Source of the DNA: DATJPW01 sp035506215
Lineage (GTDB): Bacteria > Desulfobacterota > Desulfomonilia > Desulfomonilales > Desulfomonilaceae
Length of the DNA: 64,000 nucleotides
Reading direction: 5' to 3'
Assembly: GCA_035506215.1 (NCBI GenBank)
Contig: DATJPW010000231.1
Location: forward strand, 14,882-78,881
A program made the position numbers and the translations under genes. Of the stretch, positions 10,001 to 19,264 are shown one piece after another; the first letter of the stretch is position 1; every line of letters starts with the position of its first letter. A model generated the notes under the pieces. It was given only the letters and a program-made list of their open reading frames with translations, ran no database searches and was not told where the DNA came from.

Positions 10001-10086
10001 ATCGAGTCTGCTGTTGGATCGGGCGACATGGGCGGCAATCTAGCATAGGCCGCCGCGGTCCACAACGGAATGATGGGGAATGACAA
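7021..10086 (-). CDS. Dna2-like nuclease-helicase (Cas4-type nuclease + SF1 UPF1-like helicase)
   Basis: A 1,021-residue protein. The N-terminal part resembles the Fe-S PD-(D/E)XK nucleases of Dna2, Cas4 and AddB: His159, GRAD (Asp247) and ELKSGK (Glu261, Lys263), followed by a Q-x2-Y-like QLYSYS. The cluster cysteines would be Cys134 plus a set at 344, 350, 356 and 361. The C-terminal half is an SF1 helicase: Walker A GPPGTGKT at 631-638, Walker B DEAGQ, QYRMN, and a final RLNVSLSRAR box typical of UPF1/Dna2. The domain order matches eukaryotic Dna2. A role in DNA end or flap processing is inferred. The TTG start at 10086 lacks a good ribosome site; Met20 at 10029 is possible. Confidence 0.85.
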   Translation of the reverse strand: MSFPIIPLWTAAAYARLPPMSPDPTADSIQGRIVRIASEPRPAMKGGYLFRGLEIAADKDNERIFIIIPAFVGDDLYEFPLLCWQDAWVAAFDLQLNNRLEDGSVIFTATPDSELVLEPFRLVSVTEAVEAASCLKIADIRYRVGPEEPLWMAKGKLIHTLFEHLVHNGGEASSRTFDEAFRIALPAFMGALPGSRIVVDETELEDEARVHFENLGSWLARNGKTFSSAQVEVDRMSGRFGLKGRADALFHNGDGRRTLLELKSGKVPVDDHLLQLYSYSMLFAGESDNSQLDGYVIYSSTGRAVKLDTANKEQRRTILTGRNRVLFLKNSYIRESGGLSKHACTRNGRCFVRSSCRRLFCDPAEGQKLFRNSQEREYYNRWFRILSLNVWAEDEDFARVLDRGTLQERLVEGTTLGIGAITLRQDPEFSRAPAWQSNEFRDSSVAQNLDVDRQMPLAGKVYAELSMEESGAEVGPGEEVILHRGDSCSAQAFRAFVHSSRAGQILLSLKIPFSKSARHDVSEKDSPPHLSPEGWFLDKVPFSRGRETARHMLFRFFQNASPQVVRTVVHGGADTAAPPASTTSMIEENTGSVSTIEDSSFSAALQSELNEDQEAAVRAALGSQTYHLIHGPPGTGKTRVLATLIRVCLDRGERILVACPTNVALDRLLIALMNLGVTNFIRIGGRSSASREFLEVLGDRPALLEDFCRLHSGFRDFLRRITETRLVGATAYQTASHPFFLRQRFDRVIVDEAGQLDEPSTLGPLALAPKFVLGGDHFQLPPVVKVRSDEIDPNGGAGLERSLFERLIRDSPQSGISALKMQYRMNSEIQEISSRIFYNGMLFPAPDVENRRLKIELKTTANDQISRIIDPDLPVVFVDVHGPDSGKARPEEAEVACRIVETLIAHGVPAQEMGIITPYRAQQALIRMRLPAGHAGRPLLSVDTVDRFQGGEREVIILSLARSDGVTSFLADRKRLNVSLSRARSKLILLGHGKVLEEHPLFMSILSGLERITIKDGLLNV

Positions 10087-10184
10087 GGCCCGGAATAACG
10101 GTTAGTTAGTCAAACTTGAGTCATAGAGTCATACGCCACAAGGACCGTAAAGGTGCCGATCTTACTGCGCTCCCAGGATTGCTT

Positions 10185-10937
10185 TCAGACGTGCATAATA
10201 CTATCGAGTAATTCTTTCACCGTCGCTCTTGACGCAATCAGATCTTCAGGCACCAATTCCAAAGTCAGGGTTCCGTCGTACCCATTTTTCAACAGTTTTC
10301 TTAGAATTCCATCAAAATCAATGATACCGCGGCCTATAGGCAGGTGCAGGTCATCAACTACACCGTATCCGCCCCTATTGTCATGAAGATGCACATGTTT
10401 TATGGAATTCATCAACCGGTCCATTATTCCGAAAGACGTATTGGTCGCGGTTAACAACTGGCCGTGCCCCACGTCCAAGGTTATTCCGAGCTCAGGTATG
10501 AAATCGAGGATGTCGGCAAGGTCTTCGGCGGTTTCCGACAGGTTCTCAAGGCTCACCAAAACGTCATTATCGCAACCATAGTTGAACAGATCCAATAAGG
10601 CGCGCTTCTTCTCTTTGAGAACGTCCGCTCGGACAAATCTGGGGTCCACCCATAAGTGTACGGTTAAGAAGTCTATGGCCATCATGCGGGCCACATCCAC
10701 TGTTTCCCGAAGGGCCGGGTAGTATTTCTTCCATAGATTACCGATATCGTTGGCCGGCCCTTCAAAAGGCCCGTGCGCCATGAGGAAAAAACCCGATAGA
10801 CCATGGTTCGTCACTCCGGAATCCTTCCAGAAATCGCGGGCCTTTGCGCTCCTGAGTACCACTTCGCCCAGGTCAAAATTCGCATGTTGAAGATAGTCTA
10901 TGTCGTCCAGGGACTTAACATGACCGCCAAAGAGCAT
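10185..10937 (-). CDS. Sugar phosphate isomerase/epimerase-like TIM-barrel protein
   Basis: Member of the xylose isomerase-like / AP endonuclease 2 TIM-barrel superfamily. Visible metal-ligand motifs are SLENL, LDVGHGQ and VHLHDNRGG, matching the Glu-Asp-His metal site of this fold, and the protein ends with the usual LELVPE strand. Of possible starts, the ATG at 10937 has GGAGGA six bases upstream; a TTG at 10973 has no ribosome site. That gives 250 residues. The substrate cannot be told from sequence, and the flanking helicase and ahbC genes give no clue. Expected to be cytoplasmic. Confidence 0.8.
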   Translation of the reverse strand: MLFGGHVKSLDDIDYLQHANFDLGEVVLRSAKARDFWKDSGVTNHGLSGFFLMAHGPFEGPANDIGNLWKKYYPALRETVDVARMMAIDFLTVHLWVDPRFVRADVLKEKKRALLDLFNYGCDNDVLVSLENLSETAEDLADILDFIPELGITLDVGHGQLLTATNTSFGIMDRLMNSIKHVHLHDNRGGYGVVDDLHLPIGRGIIDFDGILRKLLKNGYDGTLTLELVPEDLIASRATVKELLDSIMHV

Positions 10938-11109
10938 CGAGTCCTCCGCGCCATGGTGTAAGAATCTCTTCAACTTACATTCAAATCGTATTCGATCACA
11001 ATTAACTTCGGAGGTGTGAGGAATTTGTGACGGAAAAATGTTACATGCTGTGGGTTTTCGAAAAACGAGTCGGTCCGGTCTGCGATCATGCAGACACCGT
11101 TAGTTGGAA

Positions 11110-12297
11110 CTATCCGGCTGGTGCTATTTCCTCGTCGGTAAGGTAACAGGCTGGATCCGAGGCCCATACATCTCCGTAAAGCGCTTCGGCCCTGACCCTG
11201 AAGTTCCCTCCGCAAATGTCCAGCCACCGACACTGCGAGCAGCGCCCGGTCACGTGCTGTTTCTTTTCTTTAAGCTTCATGAGGAACTCATCGGACGGAT
11301 CGGTCCAGATTTCGCTGAATGGACGTTCCAGTACGTTGCCGAAACCGCGATGACGCCAAAATTGGTCTGCGTGAACAGCTCCATCCCATGAAACGCATCC
11401 GATACCGCGGCCGGAGTTGTTGCCTTCATTCATTTGAAGCAGTTTGAGAACTTCTGCTGCCCTGGCGGGGTCCTCTCGGCTCAAACGAAGGTAGAGGTAT
11501 GGTCCATCAGCGTGATTGTCCACGGTGAGGACCTCTACAGGCATTCCTCTGTCGTGAAGCGATTTTGTCCGATCCAGAATAAGATCAACGGTATCTCTTG
11601 TTTGAGCGTGATCCAGGTCTTCTTCAACAAGGTCTGTCCCTCTGCCGGCGTAGACCAGGTGATAAAAACAGATCCTCGGAATGTTCCGCTCCTCCACCAG
11701 GTCAAATATCCCGGGTATGTCCTGTGCGTTTCTTCGGCTCATCGTAAAACGGAGTCCCACCTTCAGACCGACTTCTTGACAATTCCTTATGGCCGCCATG
11801 ACCCTGGTAAAGGTCCCAGGGATTCCGCGAAAGGCGTCATGCACTCGTTCGAGGCCATCGAGGCTTATGCCCACGTACGATAGCCCGATATCCTTAAGTT
11901 TTGCAGCGACTGCGCCGGTTATAAGGGTCCCATTGGTGGAAAGAACCGCCCGCATCCCGCGTCCTACTGCGTGCTTTATCAAATCGAGAATGTCCCGACG
12001 AACCAGAGGTTCACCGCCGGAAAAAAGGACCACTGGTGAACCGAAATCGGCCAGGTCATCTATCAATGCCTTCCCGTTTTCAAATGAAAGCTCGCCCGGA
12101 TAGTCGAGATCGGCAGAATGAGAGTAACAATGAACACATCTCAAGTTGCAGCGCCGCGTCACGTTCCAGACCACAACAGGTTTCTTGTCTGAAGAAAACT
12201 GCAACAGATGAGAAGGCAAGGCCCTTGATCGACGGCCATATCGCAAAGGGTCCGAAGCTTCCACCGCGCCGCAATATAGCTTGGAAATTCCGATCAT
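11110..12297 (-). CDS. ahbC: Radical SAM/SPASM heme synthesis protein AhbC (12,18-didecarboxysiroheme deacetylase)
   Basis: A 395-residue radical SAM protein with the CxxxCxxC cluster motif at Cys50, Cys54 and Cys57 (TRRCNLRCVHCYSHS), followed by FSGGEPL and a C-terminal SPASM-type cysteine region (CSQCRWLDICGGN, then DPACY). The N-terminus MIGISKLYCG...LRYGR...LLQFSSDKKPVVVWN is the pattern I know from AhbC and the related NirJ proteins. AhbC removes the acetate side chains of didecarboxysiroheme to give Fe-coproporphyrin in the alternative siroheme-dependent heme route of sulfate reducers and archaea. The hem operon at 24.1-29.5 kb would supply its precursor. NirJ of heme d1 synthesis is the main alternative; no nir genes are nearby. 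Confidence 0.85.
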   Translation of the reverse strand: MIGISKLYCGAVEASDPLRYGRRSRALPSHLLQFSSDKKPVVVWNVTRRCNLRCVHCYSHSADLDYPGELSFENGKALIDDLADFGSPVVLFSGGEPLVRRDILDLIKHAVGRGMRAVLSTNGTLITGAVAAKLKDIGLSYVGISLDGLERVHDAFRGIPGTFTRVMAAIRNCQEVGLKVGLRFTMSRRNAQDIPGIFDLVEERNIPRICFYHLVYAGRGTDLVEEDLDHAQTRDTVDLILDRTKSLHDRGMPVEVLTVDNHADGPYLYLRLSREDPARAAEVLKLLQMNEGNNSGRGIGCVSWDGAVHADQFWRHRGFGNVLERPFSEIWTDPSDEFLMKLKEKKQHVTGRCSQCRWLDICGGNFRVRAEALYGDVWASDPACYLTDEEIAPAG

Positions 12298-12446
12298 GTA
12301 GACCCCAGAAGCAATTCGTTAATAAGCAGAATAACCTTCATTAGACCGGGATGCAACGTTTGGGGACTTATCCCGAGTAAGCATGCCGCCAACTCACTTG
12401 CAATTGCGCGGAGCGGAATTCCGCCAGCAGCGCGATGACAGTCACT

Positions 12447-12474
12447 CGTCATCCCCGTGAAAACGGGAATCCAG
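12447..12474. repeat. Short dispersed palindrome (CCCGT-GAAA-ACGGG)
   Basis: The sequence CGTCATCCCCGTGAAAACGG and its continuation form a five-base-pair stem capped by a GAAA tetraloop. It matches the common proteobacterial intergenic element with core GTCATTCCCGCGAAAGCGGG. The surrounding bases 12298-12510 hold no convincing gene. Confidence 0.5.
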
Positions 12475-12510
12475 GAAAGGGCGCATGCCATGCTCCCCCG
12501 AATGGTTTTG

Positions 12511-12954
12511 CTATCTGCCCGCGGCGAAATAATCGTCAATGATTTTGGCGTGGTCAAATGCAATAGGAGATGGGAGGTGATCTTGAGAAAAGACACCCAC
12601 ATCGGACGCATCGTCCGAAGCCACAGGTCGGCCGTCGGCTCGAGCGGAAAAAACCACGGTCAACGTATGATGTCTGGGGTCCCTTTCAGGATCTGAGTAC
12701 ACCCCAAAGAGTTGGACATTTGTGATGCTGAGTGATGTTTCTTCCAATGCTTCTCGTACTGCCGCGTTTTCTGCGGTTTCACCATAGTCAATAAATCCTC
12801 CCGGCAGTGCCCATCCCTCCGGCGGGTTCTTGCGTTTCACCATTACAATTCCGTCTCCAATTCGGATGATTATGTCCGTAGTAGGTATCGGGTTCCGGTA
12901 CAAAGTTACAATGCCTCCGCAATGTGGGCAGCGGATATCTTTTTTCATGTTCAT
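12511..12954 (-). CDS. Nudix hydrolase with N-terminal zinc ribbon
   Basis: About 147 residues. A short N-terminal zinc-ribbon half (CPHCGG) precedes a Nudix fold with a complete Nudix box: GFIDYGETAENAAVREALEE (G-x5-E-x7-R-E-x2-E-E). Such enzymes hydrolyse nucleoside diphosphates linked to another moiety, such as ADP-ribose, NADH or oxidised nucleotides; the exact substrate is not readable. Start chosen at 12954 because GGAGA lies just upstream; 12948 (MKKD) and 12972 are alternatives. No operon partner is apparent. Confidence 0.88.
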   Translation of the reverse strand: MNMKKDIRCPHCGGIVTLYRNPIPTTDIIIRIGDGIVMVKRKNPPEGWALPGGFIDYGETAENAAVREALEETSLSITNVQLFGVYSDPERDPRHHTLTVVFSARADGRPVASDDASDVGVFSQDHLPSPIAFDHAKIIDDYFAAGR

Positions 12955-13089
12955 GTTTCTCCGTCGGCACACGAAATCAGGAACAAGTTTACCAAGACGA
13001 AGCGGGCGCCTGTAAAGAAAAGATCCTTCTCGTAGAGAGGATCAGCGGTTATTTCAGGGACAGCCGCAATGTTTTTTTGTACTAGGGGG

Positions 13090-13095
13090 TTGACA
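13090..13095 (+). promoter_or_regulatory. -35 box of the groESL promoter
   Basis: A perfect TTGACA lies 14 bases upstream of the CIRCE operator. The matching -10 box must overlap the operator and is not clear. Confidence 0.4.
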
Positions 13096-13108
13096 AGGGC
13101 TTTAGTTA

Positions 13109-13135
13109 TTGGCACTCAATAATTGAGAGTGCTAA
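13109..13135 (+). promoter_or_regulatory. CIRCE operator (HrcA site) of groESL
   Basis: TTGGCACTC, nine-base spacer, GAGTGCTAA: a match to the CIRCE consensus TTAGCACTC-N9-GAGTGCTAA with one mismatch in the left arm. It lies 56 bases upstream of groES. It implies repression by HrcA and induction on heat stress. hrcA itself is not in the window. Confidence 0.93.
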
Positions 13136-13191
13136 CACTCGTGCATCCCGCATCAGGAAGAATAACAAATCACAATCTAGGAGGTCAAAAC

Positions 13192-13482
13192 ATGAAACTG
13201 CGTCCCCTGTACGATCGTATCCTCGTGGAGAGGGTCGAATTGGAGGAAACCACCAAGGGGGGAATTATCCTCCCGGACACTGCGAAAGAAAAACCGCAAC
13301 AGGGCAAGGTCATTGCAGTAGGCGAGGGAAGACGAACTGAAGACGGAAAGCTCATCCCTTTGCAGGTGAAGGAGGGGACCACAATCCTCTTCGGAAAGTA
13401 CTCCGGATCAGAGGTGAAGATTGAGGGAACCGAGTACCTCATCATGAAAGAAGATGACGTTCTGGGCATCGTGGAATCTTGA
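13192..13482 (+). CDS. groES: Co-chaperonin GroES
   Basis: A 96-residue co-chaperonin that caps GroEL rings. It begins MKLRPLYDRILVERVE and ends with the typical EDDVLGIVES; the mobile loop region is EETTKGGIILPDTAKEKPQ. The ATG at 13192 has AGGAGG eight bases upstream. An upstream in-frame ATG at 13123 lies inside the CIRCE element and is not used. First gene of the groES-groEL operon. Confidence 0.98.
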   Translation: MKLRPLYDRILVERVELEETTKGGIILPDTAKEKPQQGKVIAVGEGRRTEDGKLIPLQVKEGTTILFGKYSGSEVKIEGTEYLIMKEDDVLGIVES

Positions 13483-13554
13483 CCTTTGAGGTCACCCGCT
13501 TTGGGAAAATAGTTCGACCGAAGATTATTACACTTTCAAGGAGGAAACAAATAG

Positions 13555-15181
<1,627 letters not shown>

Positions 15182-15183
<2 letters not shown>

Positions 15184-15274
15184 TACCATTTCGCATTCAA
15201 ATCCCCCCTTTCCCCCCTTTAATAAAGGGAGGTTAGAGGGGATTTGCTTATGGACTTGAACGCGAACTGGTATA
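15182..15274. repeat. Imperfect 93-base palindromic element after groEL
   Basis: The outer ends are inverted: ATACCATTTCGCATTCAA on the left and TTGAACGCGAACTGGTAT on the right. An inner C-rich/G-rich pair (AATCCCCCC with GGGGATTT, and CCCTTTA with TAAAGGG) completes a long hairpin. It starts inside the groEL stop codon. The form suggests a MITE/REP-like mobile or dispersed element. Confidence 0.6.
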
Positions 15275-15287
15275 AACAGTAGCCGAG

Positions 15288-15322
15288 GTAGGGGCGACTG
15301 GCCAGTCGCCCCTACTTTTTTT
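15288..15322 (+). terminator. Rho-independent terminator of groESL
   Basis: Perfect 13-base-pair stem GTAGGGGCGACTG / CAGTCGCCCCTAC with a two-base loop, followed by a run of seven T. The right arm contains the stop codon of the convergent pyrI gene (15312-15314), so the element lies between, and is shared by, two convergent operons. Confidence 0.85.
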
Positions 15323-15788
15323 CCTTGTACTTAATCAGCGGTCCGAAAAATAGAGTTTCGCAGTAATGGCACCGCAGCGTCAGCGGATCTTTGTCCACTA
15401 CATGGAATTTTCCGGGGACTTCCTCGTGGTTGGTAATGCAGAACCTATCCGGGCATATCACAATATCTCCAACCCGGCTCGGTATTTCGACCTTGTGTTT
15501 TTCGATCACCTCTCCCCCGTCAATTCTGGAAATCGTCGCGAATGGAGCGATCAGTGCGACAACGTTGAGCATGTCCCGCGTTAGGCTGATATTCTCCACC
15601 TTGATAATGTCTTTCTTCTTCATGCTGGGTGATTCGAAATTAATCCCGATGGCTATTATGTCGCCCGTTTCTCGCGCGAGAGTGTTGAGACCCAATACCT
15701 GAGCTATTTGGAAAGCATGACCTGCCGGGATATGGTCCACAACTATCCCTTTTTGAATTTTGGCTATTGTGATCGGCCTAGTTTTCAT
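15312..15788 (-). CDS. pyrI: Aspartate carbamoyltransferase regulatory chain
   Basis: A 158-residue regulatory subunit that binds CTP/ATP and zinc and holds catalytic trimers in the ATCase holoenzyme. The allosteric domain contains GIVVDHIPAGHA and the C-terminal zinc domain has CPDRFC and CHYC as the four ligands. It overlaps the pyrB stop by four bases, as expected for a pyrBI operon. The presence of PyrI implies a class B, allosterically regulated ATCase. Confidence 0.97.
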   Translation of the reverse strand: MKTRPITIAKIQKGIVVDHIPAGHAFQIAQVLGLNTLARETGDIIAIGINFESPSMKKKDIIKVENISLTRDMLNVVALIAPFATISRIDGGEVIEKHKVEIPSRVGDIVICPDRFCITNHEEVPGKFHVVDKDPLTLRCHYCETLFFGPLIKYKEKK

Positions 15789-16726
15789 CGGACGGCTCCC
15801 AGAATAAGCGCAAGAAGCGTTTCGCGGACAAAGAGCCCGTTTCGGGCCTGCTGAAAATAGTAAGCATGCGTGGTTCGATCTACGTCCGGGGCGATTTCCG
15901 TAACGCGGGGCAGGGGGTGCATGACTTTCATGTTCGGTTTCGCTGACTTCAGCATACCGGCCTCCAACCGATAGATGCTCCGCAGTTTCTCGGCCAGGGC
16001 CGTCCCCCCTTCCAATCTCTCGGTCTGAATCCTGGTCATGTACAGGACGTCAACTTGCGATATATAGTCTTCGATACGGCTGCCTTCTTCATGACTCGTC
16101 CCCTGAGTGGCGGATGCCTTTTGGCATTCTTCGACCAGGAACCTCGGCATGATCAACTCGCGGGGCGAGATAAAGATCAATTTGCATTCTTGATATTTCA
16201 GAAGGGCTTCGGTCAAGGAGTGCACAGTCCTGCCATAGGCCAGATCACCGACCATGGCGATGGTTATCCCGTCCAGTTTGCCTTGGGTTTCCTTGATGGA
16301 ATAGAGATCGAGCAGTGTTTGGGTCGGGTGCTGATTCGGGCCGTCGCCGGCATTAATCACCGGAATTTCAGCGGCCTCAGCGGCCAGTCTGGCAGCCCCC
16401 TTCAGTGGGTGACGAATCACGATGACATCGAATCCGTACCCGTCGTGCATCTTCACCGTGTCCCACAGAGACTCCTGTTTGACCGCAGATGTAATATTAG
16501 CGTCGTAGAAACCGCCGATCTCTCCCCCGAGATTTCGCATCGCGACCTCAAAAGAAGTGCGGGTGCGAGTTGACGGCTCGAAGAAGAGCATCGCCGAGAC
16601 TTTGTTCTTGCAGAGCTCATGCTTTTCCGGATGATCGCGGACAGTCTCCACTTTCGCCAGGATTTCATCTATTTCGTCCCGGGTCAGATCGTTCATTGAG
16701 ATTATGTCTCGGCCCTGGAAGTTCAT
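15785..16726 (-). CDS. pyrB: Aspartate carbamoyltransferase catalytic chain
   Basis: A 313-residue ATCase catalytic subunit forming carbamoyl-aspartate in pyrimidine synthesis. Diagnostic carbamoyl-phosphate motif FEPSTRTRTSFE near residues 50-61; HPLPR near the C-terminus (VMHPLPRVTE) and GDGPNQHPTQTLLDLY are further family signatures. ATG with GGTGG upstream. It is 16 bases after pyrC and overlaps pyrI. Confidence 0.98.
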   Translation of the reverse strand: MNFQGRDIISMNDLTRDEIDEILAKVETVRDHPEKHELCKNKVSAMLFFEPSTRTRTSFEVAMRNLGGEIGGFYDANITSAVKQESLWDTVKMHDGYGFDVIVIRHPLKGAARLAAEAAEIPVINAGDGPNQHPTQTLLDLYSIKETQGKLDGITIAMVGDLAYGRTVHSLTEALLKYQECKLIFISPRELIMPRFLVEECQKASATQGTSHEEGSRIEDYISQVDVLYMTRIQTERLEGGTALAEKLRSIYRLEAGMLKSAKPNMKVMHPLPRVTEIAPDVDRTTHAYYFQQARNGLFVRETLLALILGAVR

Positions 16727-16742
16727 GACTCACCACCCTGAC

Positions 16743-18044
16743 TCAAAACAAATATTGTTTACCTCGCACGATGGTCCCTTGAACCCTAGCGGGCAACGGT
16801 ATCGAGTCGAATGGGGACCACCTGCAAAGCGTTTCCAAAGCACCACGGTCTTTGATGGTATCACCTTGTATCAAAGTGGTCCTGCTCAAGTCCAGTAAAG
16901 TAAAAGAGGCCATCGCGGACGGCTCGATAACGCCATGCGGTCGATTCAGGTCCTTGCGAAGCAGTTCGGCAGGGGCTGTCGAAAGGACCTGAGCGACACG
17001 TTGAACGGAAAAACCGCATTCATTGATCAACCAGCCGGCGAACGCTCCCAACGTGTCCAAGTGAGGCATTCCCGGCGCTCCTTGTCTCTTGTCGTCGGCA
17101 GTATGCGGCGCGTGATCGGAAGCCAGTAGGTCAACGGTTCCTTCTTTGAGAGCATCCAGCAGGAACCGGCGGTCCGCTTCAGACCTAAGAGGCGGGTTGC
17201 ATTCGAGAAATTCCGATCTTGGAACATTGCCCGACTGCGCTGACAGTACTCGGCCGTCCTGGATGCTAAAGAAGAGGTGATGCGGAGTGACTTCGCAGCT
17301 AACTTTGCCGCTGGACATCAGATTATAGTCCTGGATCGCCAGCGCCGCTTCCTGTGTTGAAACGTGGCAAACATGTGTGTGAAGTCCAAGCTTGGCCGTA
17401 AGTTCAAGAATTTTCCGGACTGCTGATACTTCTGCTTCCGGCGGCCGAGTTCTCCAGCGGGCGCCTTGACCTCTGAGCTTGTTCAGTATTTCCGGGTCCT
17501 CAGCGTGGAAAAAAACACGATGCCCTTCATAGCGGCTCAACGCTGTTTCGAGATCGCTCCATTTGGTGAATGATACCACGGACGGATCGACATCCAGGTA
17601 AACCTTGTATGGAATGTCCGCCCACGGCTCAGAGGACTTCGTCATTGATCCGAACAGAATCACCGGGCAAGCTGACGACTTGGAAACGTCAATCTTTCGA
17701 GCATAGGTAACCGGATTGTCCGGGGACGTGGGATCGTTGGGCATGGCCGCGAATAGGGTCACTCCTCCGTTTATAGCCGCGCGACCAGCGGTCAAGAAAG
17801 TCTCTTTCTTGCATACCGCGGCCCAACGTTCAAGCGACTGTGAATCAGCGGACTCAGGTCGCGGGTATTCCCTGGCATGCACGTGCAGATCGATAAAACC
17901 GGGAAAGATTAGCGCTCCGTCTTCTTTTTGGGCGTTAACCTCTGAAATCGAAACAATGGACTTGGTTACGGGATCAATAGAAATTTCTGCGTGAACAATA
18001 TTGTGGGGAAGAACGACTCGGCCGCTGATAGAGTTCAATTCCAT
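16743..18044 (-). CDS. pyrC: Dihydroorotase
   Basis: A 433-residue amidohydrolase that cyclises carbamoyl-aspartate to dihydroorotate. Metal-binding motifs are DLHVHARE near residue 52 and SDHAPHT near residue 308, with a His pair around HTHVCHVS. This length fits the type I (pyrC/allantoinase-like) group. First gene of pyrC-pyrB-pyrI, three consecutive or adjacent steps of the pathway. The ATG at 18044 lacks a strong ribosome site. Confidence 0.95.
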   Translation of the reverse strand: MELNSISGRVVLPHNIVHAEISIDPVTKSIVSISEVNAQKEDGALIFPGFIDLHVHAREYPRPESADSQSLERWAAVCKKETFLTAGRAAINGGVTLFAAMPNDPTSPDNPVTYARKIDVSKSSACPVILFGSMTKSSEPWADIPYKVYLDVDPSVVSFTKWSDLETALSRYEGHRVFFHAEDPEILNKLRGQGARWRTRPPEAEVSAVRKILELTAKLGLHTHVCHVSTQEAALAIQDYNLMSSGKVSCEVTPHHLFFSIQDGRVLSAQSGNVPRSEFLECNPPLRSEADRRFLLDALKEGTVDLLASDHAPHTADDKRQGAPGMPHLDTLGAFAGWLINECGFSVQRVAQVLSTAPAELLRKDLNRPHGVIEPSAMASFTLLDLSRTTLIQGDTIKDRGALETLCRWSPFDSIPLPARVQGTIVRGKQYLF

Positions 18045-18178
18045 TGTGAGCGTCGGTTACTCGAAGAAAAGTAAACATCTTTCATGACAGAACTCACTCG
18101 CGCCATTAAGCATTGTTTAGGTCCGTTTGACAAGCTTATAGCGTTCTCTCCGTATACGCCCGAACCGTATGGGAATTG

Positions 18179-18232
18179 TGGAATGGACATTCCAGTCCTG
18201 CTGGGCGCGAGATTTTGCAAAACCTCGCGCCC
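18179..18232. repeat. Two consecutive palindromes between pyrC and the PfpI gene
   Basis: TGGAATGGACATTCCA (18179-18194) is a seven-base inverted repeat around GA. It is followed at 18203-18232 by GGGCGCGAG...CTCGCGCCC with a TTTTGCAAAA core. No T-run follows on either strand, so it looks like a dispersed repeat, not a terminator. Confidence 0.5.
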
Positions 18233-18253
18233 CAATGGACTCCGGTCTTTCTT

Positions 18254-18778
18254 CTACTTTCCCTCCATTGCCTCGATCATGGCACGGCAGAAGGCAGGGA
18301 GATCGTCCGGTTTTCGAGCGGTTATCAGATTGCCGTCCCGCACCATTTCGGAGTCTTCCCACTTGGCGCCGGCGTTGATCATGTCATCTCGAATGGCTAT
18401 GTACGACGTAGCCCTTTTCCCCTTGAGGATGCCCGCGCTGACCAGCATCCACCCCGCATGACAGATTGCCGCGACAACCTTGCCTTTATTGAAAGCATCC
18501 CTCACCAGAGAGACCATCTCAGGGTGAATTCGCATCTTGTCGGGCGCGTATCCTCCGGGAATCACCACCGCGTCGAAATCGTCCGCGGTGACTTCAGAGG
18601 CTTTCTTATCTACTTCAACAGGTACGCCGTACTTGCTGTGATAAATGGGAGCCGTCCCGGAACCGACAACGGTTACCTGAACCCCTTCTTCCTTCAACCT
18701 GTAATACGGTATCCATAATTCGAATTCCTGATACATGTCCTCGGCCAGTAAGGCGGCCTTTTTTCCTTTTAATTTCAT
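18254..18778 (-). CDS. DJ-1/PfpI family protein (PfpI-like glyoxalase/protease)
   Basis: A 174-residue cytoplasmic protein of the DJ-1/PfpI superfamily. It shows the nucleophile elbow AAICHAGW (Cys-His), the upstream acidic residue in AEDMYQEFEL and the conserved VVIPGGYAPD loop. Members are stress proteins with glyoxalase, deglycase or peptidase activity; which one applies here is not decidable. The ATG at 18778 has AAAGGAGG upstream, which rules out the longer in-frame start at 18823. Confidence 0.92.
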   Translation of the reverse strand: MKLKGKKAALLAEDMYQEFELWIPYYRLKEEGVQVTVVGSGTAPIYHSKYGVPVEVDKKASEVTADDFDAVVIPGGYAPDKMRIHPEMVSLVRDAFNKGKVVAAICHAGWMLVSAGILKGKRATSYIAIRDDMINAGAKWEDSEMVRDGNLITARKPDDLPAFCRAMIEAMEGK

Positions 18779-18857
18779 AAATAGTGCCTCCTTTTTCGGC
18801 ATCTTTTCCCTTCCGGGTTGCACAATTGTGAAATGGTATCAATTAGTTCAAAGTATC

Positions 18858-19220
18858 TCAGGCTCCGCCATCAGGGTCCTCTATTTCAAGGGACACTATA
18901 CGCATTTCGTCCCGGCCTTCCACAATGTCAACTGCGGCGGACGAGCAGACCGGACAAAAAGGCCGGTAATCCTCGATAATCTGTTCATTACCGCAATCCC
19001 TGCAGCGCACTTTGATGGGAATGATCTTTATGTCCAGCTCCGCGCCTTCCGCAATGCCCCCTTTTGAAAGAATTTCAAAAGCAAAAGTCACGGCCGCGGG
19101 CAAGACCGCGGTAAGCGCCCCGAATTCCAGGCTGACTCGAACCACCTTCTTCGCATTGTACATCTTGGCATGTTGTTCCAGGATATCCATAATACTCTGG
19201 ACTATGCCCATTTCATGCAT
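18858..19220 (-). CDS. hypA: Hydrogenase maturation nickel chaperone HypA
   Basis: A 120-residue nickel metallochaperone. It begins MHEMGIVQSIMDI, whose His2 and Met1 region binds Ni2+, and carries two zinc CxxC motifs (CRDC and CPVC). It loads nickel into [NiFe]-hydrogenase or urease together with HypB. No hydrogenase or other hyp genes are in the window, so it is an orphan here. Ribosome site is AAGGGGCC upstream. Confidence 0.95.
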   Translation of the reverse strand: MHEMGIVQSIMDILEQHAKMYNAKKVVRVSLEFGALTAVLPAAVTFAFEILSKGGIAEGAELDIKIIPIKVRCRDCGNEQIIEDYRPFCPVCSSAAVDIVEGRDEMRIVSLEIEDPDGGA

Positions 19221-19264
19221 AAAGGCCCCTTAAACGATTCTTCCCTCTATTAATATTTAATGCT

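Noticed and set aside
10970..11233. An 87-residue minus-strand ORF between ahbC and the isomerase gene.
   Set aside because: Most of it overlaps ahbC in another frame; the remaining 38-residue piece has no ribosome site.
12294..12611. A 105-residue minus-strand ORF ending in WIPVFTGMTSDCH.
   Set aside because: That peptide is the translation of the short dispersed palindrome; the rest overlaps the Nudix gene in another frame.
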